Below are positions 25,295-34,570 of a DNA stretch of 64,000 nucleotides, in pieces; positions within the stretch are counted from its first letter, which is position 1, and every line of letters begins with the position of its first letter. Below the pieces are notes generated by a model. That model saw only the letters and a list, made by a program, of their open reading frames with translations, was not told the DNA's origin and searched no databases. The position numbers and the translations under genes were made by a program. This DNA is from BRH-c25 sp035627615. GTDB lineage: Bacteria > Bacillota > Clostridia > Lutisporales > Lutisporaceae. The stretch covers positions 62,001 to 126,000 of the forward strand of contig DASPLL010000045.1 in NCBI GenBank assembly GCA_035627615.1, in the 5' to 3' direction.

Positions 25295-25855
25295 TTATTT
25301 GAGCTTCAGAGGAAGTCCGCAGACAGTAAGGAATACTTCATCGCACCGCTCTGCAATGTACTGGTTCACTCTTCCGGCTATATCCCTGAAAGCCCTTCCC
25401 AGGAGATTTTCCGGCACAATTCCGCTTCCCAGCTCATTAGTGACCATAATTACAGTGGCATCTACCCGGCCGATGCTCTCCATAAGCTCTTCAACTTCTT
25501 TTTTTATCATAGCCTCTGCTTTAAGAAAATCCTCATAGCATGCATTTTCATAGTCTATACCCGGATATTCCAGCAGCAGATTTGTAACCATTACAGTGAC
25601 ACAATCAAGGAGCATTCCACTATACTCACTGCCTCTTTCTGATATTACCCCTCCGAGGCCCCTGTAATCCTCATAGGTATCCCATTCTTCAGGTCTTGCT
25701 TCCCTGTGCTTTTTTACTCTGCTTTGCATTTCTTCATCAAAGGGTATTGAGGTGGCTATGTATAAAATCCTGCCTCCAAGCTCCAGGGCGAGCTTTTCTG
25801 CATAGCTGCTCTTGCCGCTCCTGGCGCCTCCGGTAATAAGAATAGTCTTTCCCAT
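25295..25855 (-). CDS. cobU: adenosylcobinamide kinase / guanylyltransferase
   Basis: This 186-residue bifunctional enzyme phosphorylates adenosylcobinamide and adds GMP. ITGGARSGKS at the N-terminus is the P-loop, IATSIPFDEEMQSRVKKH the following conserved stretch, and VTNELGSGIVPE near residue 140 the nucleotide-binding motif. It begins one base after the end of cobT, indicating tight coupling. Confidence 0.95.
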   Translation of the reverse strand: MGKTILITGGARSGKSSYAEKLALELGGRILYIATSIPFDEEMQSRVKKHREARPEEWDTYEDYRGLGGVISERGSEYSGMLLDCVTVMVTNLLLEYPGIDYENACYEDFLKAEAMIKKEVEELMESIGRVDATVIMVTNELGSGIVPENLLGRAFRDIAGRVNQYIAERCDEVFLTVCGLPLKLK

Positions 25856-25856
25856 A

Positions 25857-26930
25857 TTATTTCTCCCTGATATCTATTAAGAAATCGTCTGCTATCATTG
25901 CTTCCTCCAGAGTTGCCATTTCAGATATTATCGCTTCCGCCGCTTCAATCACATTAAAGGCAAGGGGACAGCCGCTGCCTTCTCCCAGCCGCATATCCAG
26001 GTTCAGCATGGGCTCTAGACCTATTTCCCTGATGGCAAGCTTGTATCCGGGCTCCTCCGAGCAGTGGGAAGCTATCATGAAATCCTTGACCAATGGATTT
26101 ATCCTGTACGCAGTAAGTGCGGCAGCTGCAGAAATAAAACCGTCAATAACAACAGGCACCCTATGATAGGCAGCGCCGAGGAAGCAGCCTGCCATGCCTG
26201 CAATATCAAAGCCCCCTACCTTTGAAAGCACATCAACAGGGTCCTTTGGGTCCGGTCTGTTTATGCTTATTGCCCTCTCAATCACAGACTTTTTGTTGCT
26301 GAAGCCCTCCTCTGTCAGTCCTGCACCTTTTCCTACAGCATCATTTGAGCCGCAGCCCAGGAAGGACATTGTGACCGCACTGCTGGTGCTGGTATTGCCT
26401 ATTCCCATTTCACCCGTTCCGAAAAGGCTGTAGCCTTCCGATATAAGCTGTGATACCATTTCTATACCTGTCTCAATGGCCTTTATAGCTTCTTCCCTGC
26501 TCATGGCAGGACCTTTTGCCATATTTGTAGTACCTTTCCTTATTTTCCGGCTTATAAGCCCCGGATATTCCAGGTCACTCCCTACGCCTATGTCCACTAC
26601 CCTGATATCGGCACCGGCGTGCCTGGACAGCACACATACCCCGGTAACCCCCTTCAGGAAGTTGATCGTCTGTACTGTGGTGACTGCCTGTGGACAGGCG
26701 CTTACCCCTTCCTCAACCACACCATTGTCCGCAGCCATTATTATTGTGACCTTTTTCTCAAAGCGGGTGCTTTGCTTCCCGGTAATTCCCGCAATTTTCA
26801 CTGCCAGTTCCTCAAGCTTGCCAAGGCTTCCAATAGGTTTTGCCAGTTTGTCGAGCCTTCCGGCGGCTTCCCTCATGCTGTCCTTGCATGCAGGCCTAAT
26901 ACCCGCAATGGTACTTTCATAAAGCTTCAT
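25857..26930 (-). CDS. cobT: nicotinate-nucleotide-dimethylbenzimidazole phosphoribosyltransferase
   Basis: This 357-residue enzyme activates the lower ligand base as alpha-ribazole phosphate. LDKLAKPIGSLGKLEELA near the N-terminus, ADNGVVEEGVSA, and GEMGIGNTSTSSA near residue 175 are CobT signatures; the catalytic Glu lies near the C-terminus. ATG at 26930 is chosen with GGGAG nine bases upstream. A longer frame to 27059 crosses the riboswitch terminator and is rejected. Confidence 0.95.
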   Translation of the reverse strand: MKLYESTIAGIRPACKDSMREAAGRLDKLAKPIGSLGKLEELAVKIAGITGKQSTRFEKKVTIIMAADNGVVEEGVSACPQAVTTVQTINFLKGVTGVCVLSRHAGADIRVVDIGVGSDLEYPGLISRKIRKGTTNMAKGPAMSREEAIKAIETGIEMVSQLISEGYSLFGTGEMGIGNTSTSSAVTMSFLGCGSNDAVGKGAGLTEEGFSNKKSVIERAISINRPDPKDPVDVLSKVGGFDIAGMAGCFLGAAYHRVPVVIDGFISAAAALTAYRINPLVKDFMIASHCSEEPGYKLAIREIGLEPMLNLDMRLGEGSGCPLAFNVIEAAEAIISEMATLEEAMIADDFLIDIREK

Positions 26931-26964
26931 AATGCATCTCCCTTTTTCCTGTTTTTTAAAAATC

Positions 26965-27205
26965 AAAAACCCGCTGCCCAGTAGTATTTGGGAGCGGGAA
27001 ATCTTCTTAAGATCAAACATCCTCCTCCCCTCCCTCCGAAGGTAGAAAACATATATCATAGGCAGGTTTCCTGGCTTGTGGATCTTCTTACTCTCCGGCC
27101 TTCTCGTATTACAATGGCTTGTCGGATTTCATACCCACATACAGTAGCGGGGGCTGCAGCGGTTTTGCACCGCTTTCCCTTTTAACCCGTTAGGGCACCA
27201 TATGA
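26965..27205 (-). promoter_or_regulatory. cobalamin riboswitch with terminator
   Basis: On the minus strand the aptamer begins near 27201 with GGTGCCC and continues through GGTTAAAAGGGAA and GCCCCCGCTACTGTA. It ends with the B12-box-type AGCCAGGAAACCTGCC at 27076-27061. The expression platform contains a terminator, CCCGCTCCC / GGGCAGCGGG followed by TTTTTG, at 26998-26965. B12 binding should stop transcription before cobT. Confidence 0.95.
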
Positions 27206-27327
27206 TAATTATTTTACTATTATAATTATATATTTAACTGTAATACCAGTCAATGTATAATATGTATTTATTCAAACATACTATAATCAGAAAACAGCAA
27301 ATTGTTATTTATAGGATGGTGATCTTT

Positions 27328-27531
27328 TTGAATGTGACTAAATTTCATGTGGATAATCTAAAAGGCAGCAGTGATATCAAGGACCTGAGAGGTGAACTCC
27401 AGTCCCTTGACGGAGTAAAGGCCGTAAGAGTGGATGATGTGGCAAATACCATAACGGTTGAATATGAAGACAGCCTGAGCACCAGGAGCATCACCAGCAC
27501 GATCAACAAGTACAAGAACGTCCGGCAATAA
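27328..27531 (+). CDS. small heavy-metal-associated-domain-like protein, 67 residues
   Basis: The sequence TKFHVDNLKGSSDIKDL then LQSLDGVKAVRVDDVANTI matches the beta-alpha-beta-beta pattern of HMA/copper-chaperone-fold proteins. The metal-binding CxxC is absent (NLKGSSD in its place). TTG at 27328 is chosen as start because GGTGAT lies eight bases upstream; ATG at 27316 lacks a ribosome site. The function is unknown; metal binding is unlikely without the cysteines. Confidence 0.65.
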   Translation: MNVTKFHVDNLKGSSDIKDLRGELQSLDGVKAVRVDDVANTITVEYEDSLSTRSITSTINKYKNVRQ

Positions 27532-27545
27532 CTGGGATCACGATG

Positions 27546-27586
27546 AAAAGGACTGCCTGAAGCATTTTCAGGTCAGCCCTTTTTTA
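27546..27586. terminator. bidirectional terminator at the end of the yhf operon
   Basis: AAAAGG-ACTGCCTGAA and TTCAGGTCAGCCTTTTTT form a stem with two small mismatches and a GCAT loop. It serves the convergent small HMA-like gene and yhfW, whose stop codon lies inside it. Confidence 0.85.
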
Positions 27587-28793
27587 TCTCCGCCAGACTA
27601 CCATAAAAGCTAGATCCGTTTTCAGGCTTCCGTACCTGGAAAAAGTCTGCGACTGTAGCTGCAATATCCGAAAGTGTCTCCCTCTCACCAAGACGCGTAC
27701 TTATAAGTTTTTTACCATATACAAGCAGGAAGGTCTTTTCCCTGGTATGCTGGCTGTGCCCTATGGTAGGGTCATTTCCGTGGTCGGCGCTTATTATGAG
27801 AATATCCTCCTCTGTCATTTTATCAATTATGGCTTCCAGATACCTGTCCACTGTCATTATCTTCAGGGCATAGCGCTCCACATCCTCTGAATGCCCTGCC
27901 AGATCAGTTTCCTGTACAGTTGCGGCTATAAGCCCTTCCCTTACCCAGTCCATACTCTTGATGAGCTCCTTCATCACAAGCTCAGTATCCACAGCAGGTA
28001 TTCCCTTTGCACCTTCACATTGTATTACATCCTGCATCTTTCCTATAAGGCAGACCTCTTTCCCTTCACTGACCAGAATGCTGCTTATCTGTTTGTCCGT
28101 TTCTATTCCATAGCCCATATGCCTGCATTGGTATCTCTGCTTATATACCTGGGATCTGGGGGAATTTACACCTACCAGCCCGTCTTTCCTGACCTCAATG
28201 CAGTTCAGTATATGTTCAGGAGAGACGTTTTCTCCACCCAGAGCAATGACGCGGTTTACCTTTACCAGCTTCCTCACGATCCCGGCAATGCGGAGCACCT
28301 CATCGAAGGATATATGATCCAGAGGTGCAGTGACATTATATATCTGTCCGTAATCCGTTTCAATATTGTCTGCTATCACAACCAGCCCATCAACCAGCAA
28401 GAACTGTCTGTCAGGGTCTGGTATCTCCGCATTGTAGCCTTCTGACTCCAATGCAGCCTTTACTTTTTCCAGGTGGTTTTTAAATGGCTCAGTCACAGGC
28501 TTCTTCGGTTTTGTTCCCATTATTTCCTGGTGTCCGGCATAGCTGTCCGCTCCGTCATGCTGGAGCTGCAGCACTCCATAGCTTGAAGCAGGAGAAACTG
28601 CAGCCAGCCTTGGATGCTTCAGTATGCTTCCTATACCCAGCCATTCCAGCCTGGGTATGTGTATTTCCGGGGCCTTGTCAAGAATATGAAGGAAGGTGTT
28701 TGCCCCTTCATCCTGAGGACGTACCTTAAGCACATCCTCCATGTATCCCACTCCAAGGCTGTCCAGTATTAATACAATCGCTCTTTTTTTCAT
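27573..28793 (-). CDS. yhfW: phosphopentomutase-like metalloenzyme (YhfW family)
   Basis: This 406-residue alkaline-phosphatase-superfamily protein resembles DeoB. ILDSLGVGYMED at the N-terminus carries the first metal Asp, YAGHQEIMG near residue 87 is the DeoB-type motif, and ISADHGNDPTIGHSQHTRE near residue 340 holds further metal ligands. Phosphopentomutase activity is not shown; YhfW proteins are annotated only as predicted mutases. It is the last gene of the operon and overlaps yhfX by four bases. Confidence 0.82.
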   Translation of the reverse strand: MKKRAIVLILDSLGVGYMEDVLKVRPQDEGANTFLHILDKAPEIHIPRLEWLGIGSILKHPRLAAVSPASSYGVLQLQHDGADSYAGHQEIMGTKPKKPVTEPFKNHLEKVKAALESEGYNAEIPDPDRQFLLVDGLVVIADNIETDYGQIYNVTAPLDHISFDEVLRIAGIVRKLVKVNRVIALGGENVSPEHILNCIEVRKDGLVGVNSPRSQVYKQRYQCRHMGYGIETDKQISSILVSEGKEVCLIGKMQDVIQCEGAKGIPAVDTELVMKELIKSMDWVREGLIAATVQETDLAGHSEDVERYALKIMTVDRYLEAIIDKMTEEDILIISADHGNDPTIGHSQHTREKTFLLVYGKKLISTRLGERETLSDIAATVADFFQVRKPENGSSFYGSLAEIKKG

Positions 28794-30001
28794 ATTTTCA
28801 GATCCTTGTCCAATGCCTCACAGGAGGTGCTAATTTTATTCCCCAGATTGTCATATATTCCGATGATTTTGGGAGTATCCTTCTGTATGCCTTCCACCAG
28901 GGCCACTTCACTTCTTGTTACAAAAATCTGGGTGCGGAATGCATATATTACGGTATCTCCTACATTGATCCTCTTATCACCCAGCTTCAATATTCCGTAA
29001 TAGTCGATTGCCTCCGGCAGCAGCTCTTCAACCTCCAGCACATTGTTCTTCAATGTCTCAAAATCGCTCCCCACCATGGCCTTTTTCATGCATGACCTTC
29101 TGTAATAGCCCCCGCCGTATGCATAGGCCTTATCCTCAAAGCAGTGGGATATTTCGCTTACATAGACCATAGCGGGCATTTCTCCTGATTCTTCATACAC
29201 ATGCAGAGGCGTCGTTCCGGTAAATCCATGACCCGGCTCCCCATGGGTCACCCCCAGCTCTGAGAGATACGGTATTGTAGCCACAGCAGTTACACTGGGT
29301 GCGTTTATCTGTTTTATATCAATACCTGATCCCTCTCTAAGCTTTCCGGCACACCTTATTACTGTATCCGCATTTTCTGTTTTTTTGACTTGTCCTGAAT
29401 CCGGATCGTACAGGAAGCATGGGAAGGCCGTAACGCCAACAATATTGACGCCCTTCAGCTTCTTTATTCCTTCGGCGGCTGCATAAAGCTCAGCTTCCTT
29501 GAAGCCCCCCACCTGTCCCTCATAAATAATATCCCTGGGTCCTACTACTCTCAGAAGTATATCCTGCACCATCCCCAGCTCCGAAGCCACCCTAGAGATC
29601 TCCCGGGCCTTTTCCAGGGTAAACACAGTTATCACTTCAGGTCTGAAGGATAATATCTCCCGGAGCATTGCTGAGGGGATCTGCACCAGGTGCCCGACAT
29701 TTCCCAGTTTTATCCCTGACTTCGCCAGGGTTATTGCCTCCCAGGGATCCACAGCTACTGCCCTGTCTATTCCGCAGGCTGCTATTATCCTCGCTGCCTC
29801 AGGGTTTCTGCCTATCTGCTTTGTCATCATATACAGCTTTATCCCGTATCTTTCAGCAGTCTCCGCCAGCATCCGGGCATTTCCCTTAAGGGCGTCAATG
29901 TCAAGAACATAAGTATTGGGCCGGATCAGCCCTTCTCGATGAAGCTCGGCAGCATATTTTATCAACAGGGGATTCCGTTTTAAAGTCATATCAAGAAACA
30001 T
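28790..30001 (-). CDS. yhfX: PLP-dependent alanine-racemase-fold protein (YhfX family)
   Basis: The 403-residue protein has an N-terminal alanine-racemase-like TIM barrel. The segment YVLDIDALKGNARML is the strand and helix before KLYMMTKQIGRNP, whose Lys (near residue 61) should bind PLP. GEPGHGFTGTTPLH near residue 265 is a conserved loop. A C-terminal beta domain follows. The substrate is unknown; the fold suggests racemisation or decarboxylation of an amino acid. It starts one base after yhfS ends. Confidence 0.82.
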   Translation of the reverse strand: MFLDMTLKRNPLLIKYAAELHREGLIRPNTYVLDIDALKGNARMLAETAERYGIKLYMMTKQIGRNPEAARIIAACGIDRAVAVDPWEAITLAKSGIKLGNVGHLVQIPSAMLREILSFRPEVITVFTLEKAREISRVASELGMVQDILLRVVGPRDIIYEGQVGGFKEAELYAAAEGIKKLKGVNIVGVTAFPCFLYDPDSGQVKKTENADTVIRCAGKLREGSGIDIKQINAPSVTAVATIPYLSELGVTHGEPGHGFTGTTPLHVYEESGEMPAMVYVSEISHCFEDKAYAYGGGYYRRSCMKKAMVGSDFETLKNNVLEVEELLPEAIDYYGILKLGDKRINVGDTVIYAFRTQIFVTRSEVALVEGIQKDTPKIIGIYDNLGNKISTSCEALDKDLKI

Positions 30002-30002
30002 C

Positions 30003-31109
30003 TCAGCTTCTCCCTTCCTCGACGGTTTTTTCCACTGCTTCCCTTAAAACTCTTATTACTGTGTCAGCCCCTGCCCTCATGGGATTGATTCGTATCATAT
30101 AATCCTGAAGCTCAGGATCGGATTTCAGGAAAGTACCGGAGACCCTGTAAAACATGGCTGCCACCTCATACCTTGATTCAGCGCCGACAGGATAAGGGGC
30201 TGCGCCAAGCTTTGCAGCACAGGCCAGTACCTTTTGGGCGATCGGCTCTCTGAATTTAACAAGAATCACCCTGGATTGGGCATTTGCGATTAATGCAGTA
30301 TGGATACCCTCTATTTCTCCTGAGTTCAGCCTGTCAACTATCTTATTTCCTTCTTCAGCCTGTATTGCCAAAGCCACAGGAGCATACACAAGAGCCCTTA
30401 GTGCTTCCATCGCTTCATGCCCCTGTACCTGGCCGCCGCCTGAATAATTAAGGCTTTTTATCCTTTCAATAACAGCCCTGCTGCCGGCAACACAGCCTAT
30501 GCCCTCCGGTCCCAGCAGCTTGAAAAGTGAAAAGGCACTGATGTCGGCACCCAGCTGGGTCCCAATCTTCTCAGCCTTCATCACCACATAATTATCATCA
30601 ATAAGTATCACAATATCCTTATTTATGCCCTTCAATCTTTCTATTACCTCTCCAAGCTCATAGCTGTCATCCAGCTTCTGCCTGGAGTGTTGGAGAAGGG
30701 CAAAACCTATTTTTGAGATCTCGCCCTCATTTATTTCACTCAGCCTGTTAAAATCGACATAGACCGGTTTTAATCCCATAGCCTCTATAATTACTTCGGT
30801 AGTGGGATAAATAGGAGCTTTATGGACAATAATATCCTGGTTGGGTTTCAACACGGCATTCATTACATTTCTTATGGCCCCTGTTCCGGCACCTCTTACC
30901 AATACTGCAGCCTCAGCATTGAAAAACCTGGCCAGTACAGCCTCAACCTTACCGGTATATTGGGGGCGGCCTATTCCCGGCACCACCCCGTAATCTCCTC
31001 CCTGCAGAAACTCATGACCGTCAAAATTCCGGTGAATTATATCCACCAGCCTGAACTGCATTTCCTTTGCCTTCTCCAGATCCATGGTCTGTATCGGATA
31101 AGCCTTCAT
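30003..31109 (-). CDS. yhfS: PLP-dependent aminotransferase/lyase-like protein (YhfS family)
   Basis: This 368-residue fold type I PLP protein shows VLVRGAGTGAIRNVM near residue 75 (cofactor phosphate region), VILIDDNYVVMKAEKIG near 175 (PLP Asp) and ISAFSLFKLLGPEGIGC near 195 with the presumed PLP Lys. ATG at 31109 is chosen: AGGAGG lies seven bases upstream, inside the end of php. A longer frame to 31154 lacks a site. The reaction is unknown. Confidence 0.82.
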   Translation of the reverse strand: MKAYPIQTMDLEKAKEMQFRLVDIIHRNFDGHEFLQGGDYGVVPGIGRPQYTGKVEAVLARFFNAEAAVLVRGAGTGAIRNVMNAVLKPNQDIIVHKAPIYPTTEVIIEAMGLKPVYVDFNRLSEINEGEISKIGFALLQHSRQKLDDSYELGEVIERLKGINKDIVILIDDNYVVMKAEKIGTQLGADISAFSLFKLLGPEGIGCVAGSRAVIERIKSLNYSGGGQVQGHEAMEALRALVYAPVALAIQAEEGNKIVDRLNSGEIEGIHTALIANAQSRVILVKFREPIAQKVLACAAKLGAAPYPVGAESRYEVAAMFYRVSGTFLKSDPELQDYMIRINPMRAGADTVIRVLREAVEKTVEEGRS

Positions 31110-31111
31110 CC

Positions 31112-32029
31112 TCATCCCTCCTGAACATCCAAAAATCTTGCAGGATTGTCGCACAGCATATGCTCGATATGCTTTTCCGCCACACCTGCTTCAATAAGCT
31201 TTGGTATGAAGCAGTCCAGCATGTAGCTGTAACCTATTCCCCCATTAAGCTTCAAATGGGATCTTCTCGTGATATCCTGCGAAAGTAGGATTTGATCCAG
31301 ATGTCCTCTTTTTATCAATTCCACAATGCTTTCAATCCTTTTTTCATCCGGCTGATAATTTACCTTACCTATGGTGTCAAAGGCCATAAAGCAGCCTGAA
31401 TCAGCAATCCTGAGCTGATAATCAATATCACAGTTTAGATCGACATGCCCGATCAAAAGCTTACCGGGGTATATCCCATACCCTTTGAAGAGCTTCAGCT
31501 GTTCCAGGGCCAATGCCCCCAGGGTAGTATGAGTGGATATGGGCTTTCCTGTCTCCAGATGGGCCTTTGCCGCTACCTCAAAAACCTTTTGCTCCATAGG
31601 CGTAATGCCGTCTTTCCCTGTACCTATCTCACCGATCACATGGGCTTTGATACCGCTGCCCTCAATGCCCTCCAGTATATCCTCAAGCAGAAGCCTTACT
31701 ATGTCTTTGACCTCCATGGTATACACATAAGGCGGAAGATAAGGCTCCTTATAAAAGCCGGTGCTTGCAATCACCTTCATTCCGGCAGCCTCCGCCACCC
31801 TTTCCATAACCTTTATATCCCTTCCCATCCCCCTGTTTGTAACATCCACAACTGTACTGATTCCCTTATCCTTAAGAGCCTTCATTTCTTCTACGACAGC
31901 TTCTATACAATCAAACCTGGCATCCGGATCATTTTTCTGCCCTGAAAGATCTATCCCAAGATGCTCATGTATATATGTCCGCCCAAGCTCCATACCCTTA
32001 ATGCTTCCATTCACTGTAACAACGCTCAA
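31112..32029 (-). CDS. php: phosphotriesterase homology protein
   Basis: This 305-residue amidohydrolase-superfamily TIM barrel matches Php (YhfV). YIHEHLGID near residue 19 gives the HxH metal motif. VIGEIGTG near residue 132 has Glu where phosphotriesterase has a carboxylated Lys. ISTHTTLGA and LIGHVDLN provide two more His ligands, and LSQDITRR the final Asp. The natural substrate is unknown. Its 3' end contains the ribosome site of yhfS. Confidence 0.85.
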   Translation of the reverse strand: MSVVTVNGSIKGMELGRTYIHEHLGIDLSGQKNDPDARFDCIEAVVEEMKALKDKGISTVVDVTNRGMGRDIKVMERVAEAAGMKVIASTGFYKEPYLPPYVYTMEVKDIVRLLLEDILEGIEGSGIKAHVIGEIGTGKDGITPMEQKVFEVAAKAHLETGKPISTHTTLGALALEQLKLFKGYGIYPGKLLIGHVDLNCDIDYQLRIADSGCFMAFDTIGKVNYQPDEKRIESIVELIKRGHLDQILLSQDITRRSHLKLNGGIGYSYMLDCFIPKLIEAGVAEKHIEHMLCDNPARFLDVQEG

Positions 32030-32047
32030 ATCAAAGCCTCCCTTCTG

Positions 32048-33169
32048 CTAAATAAGACCTATATCCTCTTTGTCATAGCCTTCAATAAAATAACTCCTGA
32101 ACAATTCCGGTATTTTATATATCTCCGAAATAACTTCTCCCAGTGCGATAACGGCCCTCCCTGCTTCTATACCCGGTCTGCCCGTAAGTACTATTCCCAT
32201 TCCCAGGTCTCCCGACGGTATGGTAACAGCTGTTGCATCCACCATATTAGCAGCCTTCATGATGTATTTGCCTGAGCTGTCCTGTATGGAGGCCCCGACA
32301 GGGCCTTGGGAGCCCAGCAGTGAATCCCCTGTGCCCAATAAATCAACAGGTCCTTCTGCAGTCATTATCACATCTATTCCCTCCGCGAAAAGTCTGCTGC
32401 ATAGCTCTACGGCCTTATGCCTGTTTTCTATGCCGTGAAAATCCCTTTCCACCAGTTCCGCATAATCACTTATACCCTCTACTGCCCAATTAAGCATCCC
32501 TTTCATATCCTGTCCGCCCGGAAGTGTGACTGAGCCCTCACTGGGAACAGCAATGCGAAGTCTTTTTTTCTTTAACTCCTCATCAATGATTTCGGCAAAA
32601 TTGCCAAGAATAGTTATTGCAGCTTTGCACAGCGTATAACTATGGGATATGACCCCTATCCCGGGAATAAAAGCGATATTGTCTGTAGAAACACGTGTTT
32701 TCTTCCCTGCAAGCCCCATTCCCTTCGCCATAATGGAGTAAAGTCCCGTACTTAAAGCAGGAGCGAGGACTGATCCCCCTCCGTCAGTTCCGATAGCTAC
32801 ATCATTGATCCCTCTCAATATATTCACACAGCCTCCGCTGGAGGAGCCTGTCATTACTCTGCCCGTCAAAGGGTTTATAAGGTCTGTGTCTACAGCCCTT
32901 CCTCTTTCAGCCATCCTGTCAACGGTGTGAAACAAATAGCCCTTTTCTCTTTGAAGCCTTCTGACCATATCCAGGTCTAGCTGTCCTGTATTTTTTACCC
33001 CAAAAAGTACAAGAACTGCATCCGGATCCTCAGACAAAGTAATTACAGCCTCTTCCAGGACTTCCTTCCTGGAATATACTACACTTTTCCCTTCAAGTTC
33101 CTTTGCCCTTAACATTGCCTTATTAAGTCTTTTCATCTGATGCAGCAGGTTTTTCTCTGTTATATTCAT
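32048..33169 (-). CDS. amidase-signature family protein in the yhf cluster
   Basis: The 373-residue protein carries TGSSSGGCVNILRGINDVA near residue 108 followed by IGTDGGGSVLAPALS, equivalent to the GGSSGG and TGGSIR motifs of amidase-signature enzymes, including the presumed Ser nucleophile. VKN near residue 58 may supply the catalytic Lys. It is about 80-100 residues shorter than typical amidases. The enterobacterial yhf operon as I know it lacks this gene, so it is an addition here. It is probably an amide hydrolase on the pathway substrate. Confidence 0.75.
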   Translation of the reverse strand: MNITEKNLLHQMKRLNKAMLRAKELEGKSVVYSRKEVLEEAVITLSEDPDAVLVLFGVKNTGQLDLDMVRRLQREKGYLFHTVDRMAERGRAVDTDLINPLTGRVMTGSSSGGCVNILRGINDVAIGTDGGGSVLAPALSTGLYSIMAKGMGLAGKKTRVSTDNIAFIPGIGVISHSYTLCKAAITILGNFAEIIDEELKKKRLRIAVPSEGSVTLPGGQDMKGMLNWAVEGISDYAELVERDFHGIENRHKAVELCSRLFAEGIDVIMTAEGPVDLLGTGDSLLGSQGPVGASIQDSSGKYIMKAANMVDATAVTIPSGDLGMGIVLTGRPGIEAGRAVIALGEVISEIYKIPELFRSYFIEGYDKEDIGLI

Positions 33170-33189
33170 AACCTTACTCCTTTTTTTGA

Positions 33190-33249
33190 GGCTGCTGCAA
33201 AATATTGAATTCCGGACGGGTCAAGACCCATTCGCATTTTGCAGCAACC
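33190..33249. repeat. 60-bp MITE-like inverted repeat inside the yhf operon
   Basis: Terminal arms GGCTGCTGCAAAAT and ATTTTGCAGCAACC match at 13 of 14 positions. A second inner palindrome, GGGTC-AA-GACCC, sits in the middle. There is no U-run on the coding strand, so it is not a standard terminator. It may be a tiny non-autonomous element, or an mRNA hairpin setting expression between yhfT and the amidase gene. Confidence 0.65.
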
Positions 33250-33267
33250 CCATATTTAAGCCTTACC

Positions 33268-34548
33268 TTATGCAGGAGGTGTAAAGAGTCCCACCAGTGC
33301 AAGTATGTTTACAAGTATACCGACCAAAATAGCGGCGATAGGTCCTACAGCCATACGCACTACAGGCTTTCCTGCTATTTCATTCAGAATATAGAGGCCG
33401 GTAACAACAAAGAACCCGATTCCCGGAGCCATAGCGTTTGCTGCATTCATTCCACCCACCAGCAGCGCTATTTCCAGAAGCTTGGACATAGCCGTCCTTA
33501 TATTGTCTCCGGACTTCCTTATACCGGGGAATTTGTCCAGGAACCTTGCAATCTGGTCCAGCAGAAGTACTTCAACGCCTATCATCGCAGCACCGAGAAG
33601 GGCGGCAATCAAGGGATTCCTCATAAACAGGCCTATGGCAAATACAAAGGTCATTCCGACAGGTCCATATACACCTGTAGCTATTGCTGTTGAAGCAATA
33701 AGGGGAATGAAGCCGATACCTCTTGCAAGTGCTGCAATGCCTGCATCAACATTCTTCCCTTCCTTTAAAAGGTTCAGGGATATAGGGTCGCCGGCCATCA
33801 TATTGGAAGCTGTAGCAGCCGCAACCAGAGCACCTGCGACCATGAGGATAGGCATGTTCTTCTTTATCCTCTTTACTCTTTCTCCGAATACCGAAACCAG
33901 GTCAATAGCTTCTTCTTCCGACTTTTCCTTCATTGCATATGCCAACAGTATTATCATACCTACTATAAGTGCTGATCCTTCAGGATTAAGAGTTATTGAA
34001 GCTGTGCCAAGCTTAATGGGACTTATGATAACTGCAAGCTGCCTTGCTATAACTGAAACTGCCAGATTGATCAGGCCTTTCTTTGCACCGTACTGATAAC
34101 CTGTGGCTAATGCCGGGAAAGCGGCAAAGGCTATTACGATAGGTGCGCCTACCTGTCCGAGGCTTCCCATAAAGTTTACCGGCAGTGCTTCAAAAACTTT
34201 GACTACACTTTCCAGTCCCAATAATATTCCGATGCCGTAAAGTGCTCCTACCGTACCGGCGATGACCGCACCTTTTTTCCCGCCGGGTGAAAAGGTTCCG
34301 ATTATGTCAGTACCTAACAAAATACAGTGAATCAAAAGAATGCTTGCTGTCAAGGAGAAGGGTATACCAAAGCCTATTACAAGTCCAAAGCTCATTGCAA
34401 AGGATGTTGCTGCAAGTTCTTTTCTTGACATCCTTCCCTCAATATGCTCCGGCATAACAGGTCTTAACCCGTCGTTGAAAACGGCAATCCCCATATTTGC
34501 CATGACTGCTGCTATTGCTCCGATCAGGGCAATAAGAATAATGTTCAT
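33268..34548 (-). CDS. yhfT: predicted membrane transporter (YhfT family)
   Basis: This 426-residue protein has about eleven hydrophobic segments and begins MNIILIALIGAIAAVMANMG with no cleavable signal. The segment GIAVFNDGLRPVMPEH after the first helix is a strong family mark. It is presumably the permease for the substrate degraded by the yhf enzymes, with YhfU as a possible partner. The substrate is not known. Confidence 0.85.
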   Translation of the reverse strand: MNIILIALIGAIAAVMANMGIAVFNDGLRPVMPEHIEGRMSRKELAATSFAMSFGLVIGFGIPFSLTASILLIHCILLGTDIIGTFSPGGKKGAVIAGTVGALYGIGILLGLESVVKVFEALPVNFMGSLGQVGAPIVIAFAAFPALATGYQYGAKKGLINLAVSVIARQLAVIISPIKLGTASITLNPEGSALIVGMIILLAYAMKEKSEEEAIDLVSVFGERVKRIKKNMPILMVAGALVAAATASNMMAGDPISLNLLKEGKNVDAGIAALARGIGFIPLIASTAIATGVYGPVGMTFVFAIGLFMRNPLIAALLGAAMIGVEVLLLDQIARFLDKFPGIRKSGDNIRTAMSKLLEIALLVGGMNAANAMAPGIGFFVVTGLYILNEIAGKPVVRMAVGPIAAILVGILVNILALVGLFTPPA

Positions 34549-34570
34549 CGTAATCCCCCTTTAAATATTA

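Noticed and set aside
26931..27059. 43-residue N-terminal extension of CobT
   Set aside because: It crosses the riboswitch terminator and is unlike the family; ATG 26930 has a good ribosome site.
33190..33249. Intrinsic terminator after yhfT
   Set aside because: On the coding strand the hairpin is followed by A-rich, not U-rich, sequence, and the downstream genes continue in the same operon with tight spacing.
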